Counted from the stretch's first letter, positions 21,385 to 30,963 are shown. The stretch: 64,000 bases of DNA from Chitinimonas viridis (GCF_030409555.1 NZ_JAUFPU010000005.1:124001-188000); one strand, 5' to 3'. Made by a program: numbers and translations. Notes: generated by a model from the letters alone, not told the origin.

Positions 21385-22521
21385 TTATTGCTTGTGTTGC
21401 GCCATGGCGGCGGTAAAGCGATCGAACAGGTAGGCGACGTCGTGCGGACCTGGGCTGGCTTCGGGGTGACCCTGGAAGCTGAAGGCCGGGCGATCGGTCA
21501 GGGCGATACCCTGTACCGTGCCGTCAAACAGCGAACGGTGGGTGATGCGCACATTGCCCGGCAGGGTGCTCTCATCCGCCTGGAAGCCATGATTCTGGCT
21601 GGTGATCAGCACGCGACGGTCATCCAGATCCTGCACGGGGTGGTTGGCACCGTGGTGGCCAAACTTCATCTTGCTGGTCTTGCCACCGGCAGCCAGCGCC
21701 AGCAACTGGTGACCCAGGCAGATGCCGAACACCGGCAGCTTCTTGTCGAGGAAGGTACGGATGGCCGCAATCGCGTAGTCGCAAGGCTCCGGATCACCCG
21801 GGCCATTGCTGAGGAACACGCCATCGGGATTGAGCTTGAGCACATCCTCGGCCGAGGTCTGGGCCGGCACCACGGTCAGCTTGCAGCCACGCTCGGCCAG
21901 CATGCGCAGGATGTTGTGCTTGACGCCGAAATCGTAGGCCACCACATGAAAGCGTGCATTGACCTGGGCGGCGTAGCCCATGCCCAACTGCCACTCACGG
22001 GTATCCCAACGATAGGCCTCGGTACAGCTCACCACCCGCGCCAGATCCTGCCCGGCCATGGAGCCAAAGCCGCGGGCCAGTTCGATCGCACGATCCGCAT
22101 CCACCTCGCCGGCCATGATGCAGCCCGACTGCGCGCCCTTTTCCCGCAGGATGCGGGTCAGCTTGCGGGTGTCGATATCGGCAATCGCCACCGTGTTGTT
22201 GCGACGCAGGTAAGCGTCCAGTGTCTCTTCCATGCGGAAGTTGGAGGCGCGCAAGGGCAGATCGCGCACGATCAGGCCAGCGGCAAACACCCCATTTGAT
22301 TCCGCATCCTCGCGATTCACGCCCACATTCCCAATGTGCGGATAGGTCAGCGTGACGATCTGCTTGCAATAAGACGGATCGGTAAGGATTTCCTGGTAAC
22401 CGGTCAGCGCGGTGTTGAACACCACTTCACCAACCGTATGGCCATCGGCACCGATGGACGTGCCGTGGAAGAGCGTGCCATCGGCAAGGGCGAGCAAGGC
22501 TTTGGAACGTTGTTGGGACAC
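21385..22521 (-). CDS. carA: Carbamoyl-phosphate synthase small subunit
   Basis: A 378-residue glutaminase subunit. The N-terminal CPSase domain begins [20 protein letters not shown]. The class I amidotransferase domain (about residue 190 on) carries the nucleophilic cysteine in [15 protein letters not shown] and the His/Glu dyad in [11 protein letters not shown]. It supplies ammonia from glutamine to CarB. It is the first gene of carAB, preceded by a promoter and leader hairpin. Confidence 0.98.
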   Translation of the reverse strand: MSQQRSKALLALADGTLFHGTSIGADGHTVGEVVFNTALTGYQEILTDPSYCKQIVTLTYPHIGNVGVNREDAESNGVFAAGLIVRDLPLRASNFRMEETLDAYLRRNNTVAIADIDTRKLTRILREKGAQSGCIMAGEVDADRAIELARGFGSMAGQDLARVVSCTEAYRWDTREWQLGMGYAAQVNARFHVVAYDFGVKHNILRMLAERGCKLTVVPAQTSAEDVLKLNPDGVFLSNGPGDPEPCDYAIAAIRTFLDKKLPVFGICLGHQLLALAAGGKTSKMKFGHHGANHPVQDLDDRRVLITSQNHGFQADESTLPGNVRITHRSLFDGTVQGIALTDRPAFSFQGHPEASPGPHDVAYLFDRFTAAMAQHKQ

Positions 22522-22576
22522 CGGCGACTCCTGAATTGCGGTTGTCAGGACGCATTACGCGCTCTAGACGTAAGAA

Positions 22577-22662
22577 AACGGGATAGGCGTGCCTATCCCG
22601 TTCCCTCTGATAATTCCGTGATTTTCAGGGCGAATTCTAGCCGAAATGCCCCCGCCCGGCAA
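22577..22662 (-). promoter_or_regulatory. carAB promoter and leader hairpin
   Basis: On the minus strand, TTGCCG (22662-22657) and TAGAAT (22639-22634) are 17 bases apart, a good sigma-70 promoter. Transcription would start about 105-110 bases before carA. The leader then contains a perfect hairpin with 12-base arms, AACGGGATAGGC, and a 2-base loop (22602-22577), followed by TTTTC. It may act as an attenuator or a 5' stabiliser. The same 308-base gap up to the glutathione peroxidase gene shows nothing else I can name. Confidence 0.65.
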
Positions 22663-22829
22663 TCCGCAAGCGGGCCTTGCAAGCAGTTTGCAAGATTGCG
22701 GATAACCCGTGTTCAAGCCCTCCAACAAAATCCGGTGTGGCGGCTACGACCTGGCCCGCATGCGCAGGCAGCACCTGGGCACAGCAAGCCTGCTCGCCCC
22801 TGCCACAAAGATTTTGCCGGTAGCGAACT

Positions 22830-23312
22830 TTAGAGCAATGCCTCTATCTTGCTGACCAGCTCCTCGGGCTTGGTCGATGGTGCAAACCGGTCTATCACCT
22901 TGCCCTCGCGATCCACCAGAAACTTGGTGAAGTTCCACTTGATGGCCTCGGTGCCCAGCAAGCCCTTGGCCGAGGTCTTGAGGTATTTGTATAGCGGGTG
23001 GGTGTCGTCACCATTGACATCTATCTTCTCGAACATGGGAAAGCCCACCCCGAAGTTCTTCTGGCAAAACGCCCCTATCTGCTCGGCATCACCGGGCTCC
23101 TGCCCGCCAAACTGGTTGCAGGGGAAACCCAGCACCTCAAACCCCCTGTCCTTGAACTGCTCGTACACAGACTGCAAACCCGTGAACTGGGGGGTAAAGC
23201 CACATTCGCTGGCGGTATTGACGATCAGCAACACCTTGCCCTTGTAGGCATCCAGGTTCTCAGGCGTACCGTCCAGTCGTTTGGCGGCAAAATCATAGAT
23301 GGGAGCAGACAT
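22830..23312 (-). CDS. Glutathione peroxidase family protein
   Basis: A 160-residue thioredoxin-fold peroxidase with the catalytic cysteine in [12 protein letters not shown] (about residue 37). [13 protein letters not shown] and the [18 protein letters not shown] stretch carry the Gln and Trp of the active-site set. Bacterial Cys-type enzymes of this family usually reduce hydroperoxides with thioredoxin. It is a single gene between carA and the divergent FIST gene. Confidence 0.93.
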   Translation of the reverse strand: MSAPIYDFAAKRLDGTPENLDAYKGKVLLIVNTASECGFTPQFTGLQSVYEQFKDRGFEVLGFPCNQFGGQEPGDAEQIGAFCQKNFGVGFPMFEKIDVNGDDTHPLYKYLKTSAKGLLGTEAIKWNFTKFLVDREGKVIDRFAPSTKPEELVSKIEALL

Positions 23313-23391
23313 GGACCAAGGCCTCCGGAAGAAATGATGAATACATCATAGCGCGCCAGCGAAGCCAGCGGCGATGAAGGATAATGGCAGC

Positions 23392-24399
23392 ATGTCCACC
23401 CGCTACGCTTCTGGCCTCGCCCATGCTTCCCGCCCCTCCCCCAGGCTCGCTGCCGACGCAGTAGAGCAGGCCCTGTCCAAACTGGGGGAGCAAAGAGCCG
23501 CCGCCGTGCTGCTTTTCCTCTCCGCCGATTTTGCCCACGACCCACGCCCTGCCCTAGTGGCCGCCGCCCGCGCGGCCCAGACGCTGGCCGTGGCAGGCTG
23601 CACCGCACTGGGGGTAATGAACGAGGACGACTGGCTGGTAGATACGCCGGCCGCCGCCGCCATGCTGATACAGCAGTTGCCGCCAGCCCAGGCCGATACA
23701 CCGAGACTGACGCTGGCCGCCCCCAACACCCTGGACCTGGCCTGGCTGGAAACCGGTTGGGCGCGCTATGGCGGCATTGCCGGCGACGCAACAGGTGTCG
23801 GCCCCTACAAAGTCTGGCGCCAAGGTCAGATTGCGGCAGACGGCAAGGCGGAGCTGGCCTTGCCGGCCAGCGATGTGCTGGTTTCCCGAGGCCTGTCACC
23901 GGTCAGCCCGGCCTTCACGGTCACCGGCATTGCCGGCTTCGAGCTGCAAAGCCTGGACGGCCGCATGGCTGCCGCCACGCTTAGACGCAGCATGGTAAGC
24001 CTGCCGGAACTGCATGAACTGGCCCTGGCCACCCTGGATGAAGACAGCCAACCCAGCCAATGCTGGCCACTGGTGTCGCTCAACCCCGATGGCAGCGTCA
24101 CCGTGGCTGCACGGCTGTTTCCCGGCGAGCGGGTAGTATGGATGCGCCGCACCGCAGCCACCGCCCTGTCCGAAGTACAGGCCATGGCCAGCCAGCCTGC
24201 ACCTGCAGCCGGCCTGCTGTTCTCCTGCGCCGGCCGTGGCCCGGCACTGCACGATGGCCAGGACAGGGAATGGCAGACCCTGGTGCGCGCCTGGCCGGGC
24301 ACACCTCTGGCCGGCTTCTACGGCAACGGCCAGCTTGCCCGGCTGGACGGCGCCAATCGCCTTTTGCATCAAAGCCTTGTGCTGGCAAAGCTGGACTGA
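23392..24399 (+). CDS. FIST N-terminal domain protein
   Basis: About 335 residues from the ATG at 23392 (MSTRYASGLAHASRPS); an in-frame ATG at 23374 is less likely. The FIST_N domain (about residues 15-190) contains FLSADFAHDPRPALVAAARA and VAGCTALGVMNEDDW. The FIST_C domain follows and includes LLFSCAGRGPALHD and GFYGNGQLARL. FIST proteins are thought to sense small ligands, possibly amino acids. No kinase or receptor gene is adjacent, so the role here is open. DUF1841 follows 49 bases later. Confidence 0.85.
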   Translation: MSTRYASGLAHASRPSPRLAADAVEQALSKLGEQRAAAVLLFLSADFAHDPRPALVAAARAAQTLAVAGCTALGVMNEDDWLVDTPAAAAMLIQQLPPAQADTPRLTLAAPNTLDLAWLETGWARYGGIAGDATGVGPYKVWRQGQIAADGKAELALPASDVLVSRGLSPVSPAFTVTGIAGFELQSLDGRMAAATLRRSMVSLPELHELALATLDEDSQPSQCWPLVSLNPDGSVTVAARLFPGERVVWMRRTAATALSEVQAMASQPAPAAGLLFSCAGRGPALHDGQDREWQTLVRAWPGTPLAGFYGNGQLARLDGANRLLHQSLVLAKLD

Positions 24400-24448
24400 C
24401 GACCGCGGGCAGCGGAAAATACCCCCTGCTTCCCTTCCGGCCACACCG

Positions 24449-24898
24449 ATGTTCAATCCCACCCGCGACCAAGCCCGCCGTTTCCTGTTCGACACCTGGG
24501 CCAAGCAGAAACAATCCGCCCCCCTCACCGACCTGGAGAAAATCGCCCTGGCCGTGCTGGTACGCCATCCCGAGTATCACGCCATCGTCGACGCCCCCGA
24601 GCGCTACGCCGACCTGGATTACCTGCCCGAGTTTGGCGAGACCAACCCCTTCCTGCATATGAATATGCACCTCGCCATCGAGGAGCAATTGTCGATCAAC
24701 CAGCCCCATGGCGTGCGCGAGCTCTACCAGGCGCTCTGTCAGCAGACAGGCGACGAGCATCGTGCCCAGCATGAAATGATGGATTGCCTGGCGGAGATGA
24801 TATGGCAGGCCCAGCGCAGCGGCACGGGGCCGGATGGCGGGCTTTACCTGGCCTGCATGCGCGGCAAGGCCGGTATGCCCGACCCCATGGCAGGCTAG
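24449..24898 (+). CDS. DUF1841 family protein
   Basis: About 149 residues from the ATG at 24449 (MFNPTRDQARRFLFDTWAKQ), the typical start of DUF1841. The conserved core EFGETNPFLHMNMHLAIEEQ (about 57-76) and a histidine-rich helical C-terminus (DEHRAQHEMMDCLAEMIWQA) match the family, whose function is unknown. The two tail-to-tail genes overlap: its stop shares four bases with the end of the FecR-domain gene. Confidence 0.88.
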   Translation: MFNPTRDQARRFLFDTWAKQKQSAPLTDLEKIALAVLVRHPEYHAIVDAPERYADLDYLPEFGETNPFLHMNMHLAIEEQLSINQPHGVRELYQALCQQTGDEHRAQHEMMDCLAEMIWQAQRSGTGPDGGLYLACMRGKAGMPDPMAG

Positions 24899-25773
24899 CC
24901 GCCCACCCGTTTGCGCGGCAAGGTGGGAGGACGTTCGAGCTTCTGCAGCCGCTGCTTCACGGCTTTCTGCACCTGCTCCCTATCTGGCTTCTGACCAGGC
25001 GGCAATGCCTCCATGCGCTCGCGCACAGCTTGCCTGCCCTGCTCGATCAGTTGTTCGCGCTGATCAGGCGACAAAGGCCGGGCGCGGAAACCGCCCTCTC
25101 CCCTGTCATGCAGCCGCTCCAATATCTGATCCAGCCCCTGCTCCCGGCCAAACTGCTGCAAGCGCTCGAACAGCCGGGGGCGCTGTGCCAGCAGGCGCGG
25201 CAAGGCGCCGTCAGCCGCCGGCAGGTAGCCGCTCTCGCCGGGCCGCACCGCCAATTCCTGGCCTGCAACCTGCATGACGCTCTCGCCCTCGTGCACCCAT
25301 TCATACACCCCTGCCGGCGTATCGGCGTCAGCCGAGTGATCCTGCAGCACGGTTTCGTGATCAGTACCGCGTATGCCTATGGTCATGGTTGGGGTAGCCA
25401 GCCGATAGGACGGCCGGTTACTTTGGCCTATCAAACCGGTAACCGATCGCAACGCCCCACGAACCAGCCGCAACCACGCCCGCGACTCACTGGCCTGCTC
25501 AGCCTGGTAGCGGTATTCATCGATACGCAACTGGGTATTAGGTCGCAAGGTCAGGCTGGCGCCATCGCTCATGGCCAGCACCATCCAGCCACCACTGCCG
25601 GTGATCAGGGTGTCTCCGGCCTCGACCACACCATTGAGCATGGCCGGCTTGCTGGCACCCGCATCATCCTGCCGGCCGTACTGCCCACCTGCGGCTTCTA
25701 TGCGGCCCACTACGGCAGCCTGCGCAGTCGCCAGGCAAAACAGCAAGGCCCACCAGAACAATCGCATGGCCAT
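24895..25773 (-). CDS. FecR-domain periplasmic protein
   Basis: About 292 residues from 25773 (MAMRLFWWALLFCLATAQA, a signal peptide). The FecR/LysM-type domain (about residues 25-150) includes VVEAGDTLITGSGGWMVLAM and RLATPTMTIGIRGTDHE. A charged Arg/Gln/Glu-rich helical tail of about 100 residues ends in repeated prolines and basic residues. The start lies just after the stop of the upstream beta-barrel gene, so translation is coupled. No sigma factor or FecA partner is adjacent, so this is a structural FecR-fold protein rather than a classic anti-sigma regulator. Confidence 0.8.
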   Translation of the reverse strand: MAMRLFWWALLFCLATAQAAVVGRIEAAGGQYGRQDDAGASKPAMLNGVVEAGDTLITGSGGWMVLAMSDGASLTLRPNTQLRIDEYRYQAEQASESRAWLRLVRGALRSVTGLIGQSNRPSYRLATPTMTIGIRGTDHETVLQDHSADADTPAGVYEWVHEGESVMQVAGQELAVRPGESGYLPAADGALPRLLAQRPRLFERLQQFGREQGLDQILERLHDRGEGGFRARPLSPDQREQLIEQGRQAVRERMEALPPGQKPDREQVQKAVKQRLQKLERPPTLPRKRVGG

Positions 25774-25774
25774 G

Positions 25775-26575
25775 TCAGCGGAAGCTGTAGTTGTAGCTGA
25801 AGTTGAAATCCTGCTGCGGGTCAGCGTCAGAGAACCCGCGCAGATAGCTGAAGGTAAAGTAGCCACGCTCACCCAAGGGCAGGCCGGTAGACAAAGTCAG
25901 CGTGCGCGACGCCTCGCCACCAGGGGTGGCACTTTGCGACCAGGCATAGTCCAGCCCCAGGTCCAGCCCATCGCTAAGGCCATAGCCCAGGTAAAGATCA
26001 CTACTCCAGGTATTGCGCGTGGCATAGCCGCTTTGCTTGCCTATCCAGTTATAGCCCGAGGTCCAGCTGAGGCTGTAAGGCCCCATGCTGCGGCTGTAGC
26101 TGCCACCCAGCGACCAGTCTGTCTTGCCGGTAGAGAAACCCTTGGCCTGGCTTCCGGTGGGCAGCTTGACCACGGCGCGCAGATCCAGGCTGCTGCCGTC
26201 CTCCAGCTCGCCCAGCATAAAGCTACGGCTCAGCCCCAGATTCAGGTCACCCCAGCCGCTGACGCGGGCAGCACTGCCATCCGGCCTCGGGCCCGTCACC
26301 GGCACCCAGATGGTACGGCCGGCCAAACGCAAAGGACGATAGCCCTTGATGGCCGAACTGGTAGTAGTGGCAGCGCTGCGCTGATCCCGCCAGTTGCCGC
26401 TGGCGTCCAGACTCCAGTCGCCACTGCGATAGCCGAGCGACAAGGGCATGCCGGTCTCCAGTACGCGCGGATCGTCGTACTCACTGAAACTCAGGCCGCT
26501 GCTCAGCGTGAATTCGCCGGCCCAGGCCGACGAAGCGAGGCAGACCGCCACACACCCTGTGAACTGGCGCAGCAT
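25775..26575 (-). CDS. Outer-membrane beta-barrel (transporter-like) protein
   Basis: About 266 residues from the ATG at 26575 (MLRQFTGCVAVCLASSAWAG, signal peptide; AAGGTG six bases upstream). The rest alternates short amphipathic strands rich in Gly, Ser, Tyr and Trp and ends in FSYNYSFR with C-terminal aromatic residues, as in outer-membrane barrels of the phenol-degradation 'meta-pathway' transporter type. The substrate is unknown. It sits between the M48 protease gene and the FecR-domain gene in one minus-strand run. Confidence 0.7.
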   Translation of the reverse strand: MLRQFTGCVAVCLASSAWAGEFTLSSGLSFSEYDDPRVLETGMPLSLGYRSGDWSLDASGNWRDQRSAATTTSSAIKGYRPLRLAGRTIWVPVTGPRPDGSAARVSGWGDLNLGLSRSFMLGELEDGSSLDLRAVVKLPTGSQAKGFSTGKTDWSLGGSYSRSMGPYSLSWTSGYNWIGKQSGYATRNTWSSDLYLGYGLSDGLDLGLDYAWSQSATPGGEASRTLTLSTGLPLGERGYFTFSYLRGFSDADPQQDFNFSYNYSFR

Positions 26576-26636
26576 GGAACGCACCTTTTTATATTGACCC
26601 TTGTTTCTCATTCTAGGCAGCAAATCCGGCGCAATG

Positions 26637-28100
26637 TCAGGAGGGATTTCGCGTAGCAGGGTCTTCCTTGAATTTCCTGCCATCCAGCCGGCTGCGCAGC
26701 TCCTTGATACGGGCCTCGATAGCCGACATCTGGTAGAAATCGCCGCCGCTGCGGCGGGCAATATTCAGCTGCTCTATAGCTGTACTGGGTTCGTCCAGAA
26801 GTGCGTAATACTCAGCCATGGCGCGGTGCGACGGGCCTTGCATACCTTGCAGGGCATAGGCCTGGGCGAGGCGTTTATGCAGCCCTGGGTCCCCCCCTCG
26901 CTCGGCCAGCGCCCCCTCCAGCAGGGCAATGGCCTGCTTGCCCTCATTCTGTCGCATCTTTACATCAATCTCGCCATAGACCAGCGCCTGGGCACCAGGG
27001 AAGCGCTCCCGCCCGGCTGCCAGCAAGGCAGCGGCATCTGCCAGCCGCCCCTGCTGCAGACGTATGCTGCCGGCCAATGATTCAAACATGGCATGGCCGC
27101 CCGGCAAGGCTTGCTGCGCCTGCTGCAAGCGCACCCAGGCGGCATCTGCCCGTCCGGCCAGCAGCAGGGCATGGGCATAGCCATATTGCTGCGCCGCCTC
27201 GCTGGTGTACTTCTTCTGCCCTGTAGTGCCCTGGTAGTAGTCCAGCGCAGCGCGCGGCCCCAGTTGCAGCCCGCGTGCCTTTTCCCGCACCAGCAGGTAG
27301 TCCACGCTGTCCGGCCATTGCCGGTAAGCCTGCTCGGCCGCGCGCGACTGGCTGTCGCTGATGCGCTCGCCGGTGACTGGGTGGGTACGCAAAAAAGCAA
27401 AAGCCCCGTTGTCCACATTGCGGTAGTGCTTCTGCATGCGGTCGAAGAAATTGGGCATGGCGTGCATGTCAAAGCCGGCACCCTTGAGGGTGGCCATGCC
27501 TACCCGGTCGGCCTCACGCTCCAGATCCCGGGAGAAATCCAGATAGCGCTGCGCCTGGTAGCCCTCGCTGGCCGCAATGGCCGCCATGGGCGCATCGCCG
27601 CCGCGGCTTTGCGAAGCCGCCAGGATGGCCAGGGCCAGGGTGCCCAGCGTCATCAGGCCGGCACCCTTTTGCGACTCCACCATACGGGCATAGTGATGCT
27701 GGGTCACATGGGCGATTTCATGCGCCATGACTGCCGCCAGTTCAGACTCGTGCTGCGACAGCACCATCAGGCCGGTATTGATGCCGATGACACCCCCCGG
27801 TACTGCCCAGGCATTGATGGTGTTTTCGGCGATGGGAAAAAAGCGGAAATTGACCCGATTCTCATTGCTGGCCGCCACCAGCCGGTAGCCCAGGCGCTCC
27901 AGGTACTCAGTCACTTCCACGTCGTCCAGCACCATGCCGGAACGGCGCAACTCGCGCACTGTCATGTCGGCAATATAGCGCTCCTCATGCGGTGGCAGGT
28001 TCGCCAGCGCCGAATCGCCTAGATCTGGCAGTTCATTGGCGCTGGCCACACCCGCCAGACCCAGCAGCACGGCAAATGTCAAAGCAGAATATCGTTTCAT
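26637..28100 (-). CDS. M48 family metalloprotease with TPR-like C-terminus (BepA-like)
   Basis: About 487 residues from the ATG at 28100 (MKRYSALTFAVLLGLAGVAS, signal peptide). The zinc motif HEIAH is at 127-131, with the third ligand in DREADRVGM-type sequence (LEREADRVGMATLKGAGF). Helical TPR-like repeats fill residues 300-480. This layout matches periplasmic BepA/YfgC proteases that tend outer-membrane protein assembly. It is upstream of a beta-barrel gene on the same strand. Confidence 0.9.
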   Translation of the reverse strand: MKRYSALTFAVLLGLAGVASANELPDLGDSALANLPPHEERYIADMTVRELRRSGMVLDDVEVTEYLERLGYRLVAASNENRVNFRFFPIAENTINAWAVPGGVIGINTGLMVLSQHESELAAVMAHEIAHVTQHHYARMVESQKGAGLMTLGTLALAILAASQSRGGDAPMAAIAASEGYQAQRYLDFSRDLEREADRVGMATLKGAGFDMHAMPNFFDRMQKHYRNVDNGAFAFLRTHPVTGERISDSQSRAAEQAYRQWPDSVDYLLVREKARGLQLGPRAALDYYQGTTGQKKYTSEAAQQYGYAHALLLAGRADAAWVRLQQAQQALPGGHAMFESLAGSIRLQQGRLADAAALLAAGRERFPGAQALVYGEIDVKMRQNEGKQAIALLEGALAERGGDPGLHKRLAQAYALQGMQGPSHRAMAEYYALLDEPSTAIEQLNIARRSGGDFYQMSAIEARIKELRSRLDGRKFKEDPATRNPS

Positions 28101-28247
28101 GGGGGCTATGATAGGCATGCAGGCAAGCTGGTTCCACTCCACCCTGCCCGGTGGCGCTTTTTTACAATTGGATACAGGCTTACCCGGCTTTGACCTCAGC
28201 CGCCGGCAAACCGATAATTCGGACTTTGCCCAGCACAAGACATTACA

Positions 28248-28691
28248 ATGCGCGCCCTGGCTGTCCTATTGATCTGCCTGAACACCCTGGCAGCGCCTCT
28301 GCCCGATTGCCGCCAGGTGGCGCAGTCGCTCAACGGCAAGCTGCAAGGCCAGCTCAACACCACCGAACTGGCGCAAAGCCTTAGCCAGCTCAACCAGACC
28401 GGCCAGTTGCCGGCCCAGTTCGTCACCAAGAAGCAAGCCCGCCAGGCTGGCTGGCAGCCCGGTCGCCCGCTATGGCGCAGTCCGGAGCTGCAAGGCAAAA
28501 GCCTGGGCGGCGATCATTTCGGCAACCGCGAAAAGCGCCTGCCACGCGGCAACTGGCGTGAGGCCGACCTGGACTACCGTGGCGGCAAGCGCAATGCCAA
28601 GCGATTGGTATTTGAACCCAGCCGGGATGGCCGTCGCTATGTCACCATCGATCACTACGAGCAATTTACCGAGATATCCCCATGCCGCTGA
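28248..28691 (+). CDS. Secreted barnase-type ribonuclease
   Basis: A 147-residue protein with a short signal peptide (to about residue 16). The C-terminal ribonuclease domain aligns by eye with barnase: SLGGDHFGNRE, the catalytic Glu105 in GNWREADLDY, Arg119 in AKRLVF and His136 in VTIDHYEQF. These are the general base, phosphate-binding Arg and general acid of the barnase family. It should cleave RNA outside the cytoplasm. Its end overlaps the barstar-like gene, which would protect the cell. Confidence 0.88.
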   Translation: MRALAVLLICLNTLAAPLPDCRQVAQSLNGKLQGQLNTTELAQSLSQLNQTGQLPAQFVTKKQARQAGWQPGRPLWRSPELQGKSLGGDHFGNREKRLPRGNWREADLDYRGGKRNAKRLVFEPSRDGRRYVTIDHYEQFTEISPCR

Positions 28692-28954
28692 CCCGTATCG
28701 AATTCGTCAATGTTTCCCAGGTAGAGGATTTCTACGAGCAGCTGGAAGGCCAGCTGGAGCTCGATTACGAGATGGGCCACAACCTGGATGGCCTGTATGA
28801 CGTACTGTCCAACGATGTAGAAGGCACGGTCGAGATCGTCTGGCACGATGCCGGCTTCTCGCGCGTGGCCCTGGGTGACTGGTTCCTGCGCATCATGGAC
28901 GTGCTCAACATTGTCTCCACCGAGCGGAGCGATCTGACAGTCACCCTGGACTGA
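28682..28954 (+). CDS. Barstar-like ribonuclease inhibitor
   Basis: A 90-residue acidic protein with the barstar core: FYEQLEGQLELDYEMGHNLD followed by GLYDVLSNDVEG, then VEIVWHDAG and an acidic final helix. Barstar binds barnase through such Asp/Glu residues. The start lies ten bases inside the ribonuclease gene, so the pair is translationally coupled. It has no signal peptide and should stay cytoplasmic. Confidence 0.85.
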   Translation: MPLTRIEFVNVSQVEDFYEQLEGQLELDYEMGHNLDGLYDVLSNDVEGTVEIVWHDAGFSRVALGDWFLRIMDVLNIVSTERSDLTVTLD

Positions 28955-29022
28955 GCAACAATCCGGGGTTGGGCCAATAGCGCCACGGCCCCGGCCACTT
29001 ACGATACTCCAAGGTAATGCCC

Positions 29023-30036
29023 ATGCTGGTACTCGGCCTCGAATCCTCCTGCGATGAAACCGGTGTTGCCCTGTACGACACCGAGCACGGCCTGCTGGCC
29101 CATCACATCCATACCCAGATGGCCATGCATGCCGAATACGGTGGCGTGGTGCCGGAGCTTGCCTCACGCGACCATATCCGGCGGGTACTGCCGCTGACCG
29201 AGGCCTGCCTGCACGATGCAGGCAAGGTGCGTGCCGATATCGACGCCATCGCCTTTACCGAGGGCCCCGGCCTTGCCGGCGCCCTGCTGACGGCAGCGGC
29301 AGTGGCCAATGGCCTGGGCGTGGCGCTGGGCAAACCCGTCATTGGCGTGCACCACCTTGAGGGCCACCTGCTTTCACCCTTGCTGGCTCAACCGTCCCCC
29401 AGTTTTCCGTTTGTGGCCTTGCTGGTATCGGGCGGCCATACCCAGCTGATGGCGGTGCATGGCGTAGGCCACTACCAGTTGCTGGGCGAGACGCTGGACG
29501 ATGCAGCAGGCGAAGCCTTCGACAAGACTGCCAAGCTATTGGGCCTGGGCTACCCAGGCGGCCCCGCGCTGTCCAGGCTGGCCGACCAGGGCGACCCCAG
29601 CCGCTTTACCCTGCCCCGTCCCATGCTGCATTCGGGCGATCTGGATTTCAGCTTTGCCGGCCTCAAGACAGCGGTACTGACCCTGGTAAAGAAGCAAGGC
29701 GAGCTAGACGATGCCACACGCGCCGATATCTGCGCCGCCTTCCAGGCTGCCGTCGTGGACCTGATGACCAGCAAATGCTGGGCCGCACTCAAGCAGACGG
29801 GCCTCAAGCAGTTGGTGGTCGCAGGCGGCGTTGGCGCCAATCGCCAGCTCAGGGCCGGGCTCGATGCCATGGCCGCCAAGCGCAAGCTCAAGGTCTATTA
29901 CCCGCCGCTGGATTTATGCACCGACAACGGCGCCATGATTGCCTATGCCGGCGCCCAACGGCTGCTGCATGCGCGTGAGGCCGGGCCGTTTGCCGTGCGT
30001 CCGCGCTGGGATCTGGCCAGCCTGCCGGCAGCCTAG
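29023..30036 (+). CDS. tsaD: tRNA N6-adenosine threonylcarbamoyltransferase
   Basis: About 337 residues from the ATG at 29023 ([14 protein letters not shown]), with AAGG eight bases upstream; a second ATG at 29017 is too close to that site. [12 protein letters not shown] (about residue 110) holds the metal-binding histidines. [28 protein letters not shown] and [13 protein letters not shown] are ASKHA-fold nucleotide motifs. TsaD transfers the threonylcarbamoyl group to A37 of ANN-decoding tRNAs. Confidence 0.98.
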   Translation: MLVLGLESSCDETGVALYDTEHGLLAHHIHTQMAMHAEYGGVVPELASRDHIRRVLPLTEACLHDAGKVRADIDAIAFTEGPGLAGALLTAAAVANGLGVALGKPVIGVHHLEGHLLSPLLAQPSPSFPFVALLVSGGHTQLMAVHGVGHYQLLGETLDDAAGEAFDKTAKLLGLGYPGGPALSRLADQGDPSRFTLPRPMLHSGDLDFSFAGLKTAVLTLVKKQGELDDATRADICAAFQAAVVDLMTSKCWAALKQTGLKQLVVAGGVGANRQLRAGLDAMAAKRKLKVYYPPLDLCTDNGAMIAYAGAQRLLHAREAGPFAVRPRWDLASLPAA

Positions 30037-30293
30037 TGCCAGCGCCGCATCTGCCCACGCACCCACCACCACAGCATGGGCATCTGGCAGATGCCAAATA
30101 GCAGGAACCCGGTCTCCAGACCATCCTGCCCACCCCGGCCAAACCAGCCCAGGTAGTAGCACCAGAACAGCAATATGCCCAGCACGGCGAGTATCTTGAA
30201 CGCCTGCGGCACAGGCGTGGGCGGGTGTATGCGCACCCGCACCTCCTCCTCGGCCCAGCGGGCCTTGACCTGGATGCGCATGCGCCGTTTCAT
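30033..30293 (-). CDS. Small membrane protein of unknown function
   Basis: An 86-residue protein with an Arg/Lys-rich N-terminus ([20 protein letters not shown]) and two hydrophobic helices (about residues 30-50 and 60-78). I do not recognise the family. The ATG overlaps the stop of the FAH-family gene as ATGA, and its stop overlaps the end of tsaD tail-to-tail. This coupling supports a real gene. Confidence 0.65.
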   Translation of the reverse strand: MKRRMRIQVKARWAEEEVRVRIHPPTPVPQAFKILAVLGILLFWCYYLGWFGRGGQDGLETGFLLFGICQMPMLWWWVRGQMRRWH

Positions 30294-30943
30294 GCGACCT
30301 CGAAACGCGCCTTCAGCACATCGTCCAACGCCAGCTCCAGCACATCACCGGCCTGGATGGCAGCCACCCCCGCCGGGGTGCCGGTATAGATCAGATCGCC
30401 CGGCTGCAAGGTAAAGCGACTGGAGAGGTAGGCAATGATGGCGGGCAGATCATGGATCATCAGGCTGCAATCCCCCACCTGCCGGATCTGGCCATTCACC
30501 TGCAGGCTGAAGCGGGCTGCCTGGGGTTCCGGCAACTGTGCCGGCACAATGAAACGCGACAGGCAGGCCGATCCATCAAACCCCTTGGCCACCGCCCAGG
30601 GCAGGCCCTTGTTCTTGGCCTGGGTCTGCAGATCACGCGCGGTCAAGTCCAGCCCCAGCGCATAGCCGGCCACGTGGCTCATGGCCGCATCGCGGGCTAT
30701 ATGTTTGCCCCCCAGCCCTATCGCCAGTACCAGCTCGGCCTCGTGGTGCACATCGTTCGAGTAGTCCGGCAAGGTAATGGCCGACCCTTCATGCAGCAAA
30801 GCCGAGGTCGGCTTGAGGAACACTACCGGCTCAGGCTCCAGCGTGTTGCCCAGTTCAGCCGCGTGGGCTGCATAGTTTCGACCTATGCAGTAGATATTGG
30901 CGACAGCCAGCTGGCTGCCGTCAGTAAAGTGGATGGTAGGCAT
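30290..30943 (-). CDS. Fumarylacetoacetate hydrolase family protein
   Basis: About 217 residues from the ATG at 30943 (MPTIHFTDGS); GTG and TTG alternatives at 30952 and 30967 would overlap the upstream gene. The fold signatures are YCIGRNYAAHAAELGN, VFLKPTSALLHEG, the metal site HHEAELVLAIG and GYALGLDLTARDLQ, then DLIYTGTPAGV. Members act as acylpyruvate hydrolases or oxaloacetate-type decarboxylases; the exact substrate is not clear. It lies between a CobD/CbiB-family gene and a small membrane protein gene. Confidence 0.9.
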   Translation of the reverse strand: MPTIHFTDGSQLAVANIYCIGRNYAAHAAELGNTLEPEPVVFLKPTSALLHEGSAITLPDYSNDVHHEAELVLAIGLGGKHIARDAAMSHVAGYALGLDLTARDLQTQAKNKGLPWAVAKGFDGSACLSRFIVPAQLPEPQAARFSLQVNGQIRQVGDCSLMIHDLPAIIAYLSSRFTLQPGDLIYTGTPAGVAAIQAGDVLELALDDVLKARFEVA

Positions 30944-30963
30944 GCCATGCACCGAGTAGGGAG

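Noticed and set aside
19030-22299. Very long open frame on the plus strand opposite carB and carA
   Set aside because: It is antisense to two unmistakable carbamoyl-phosphate synthase genes; the open frame is a by-product of GC-rich codon use.
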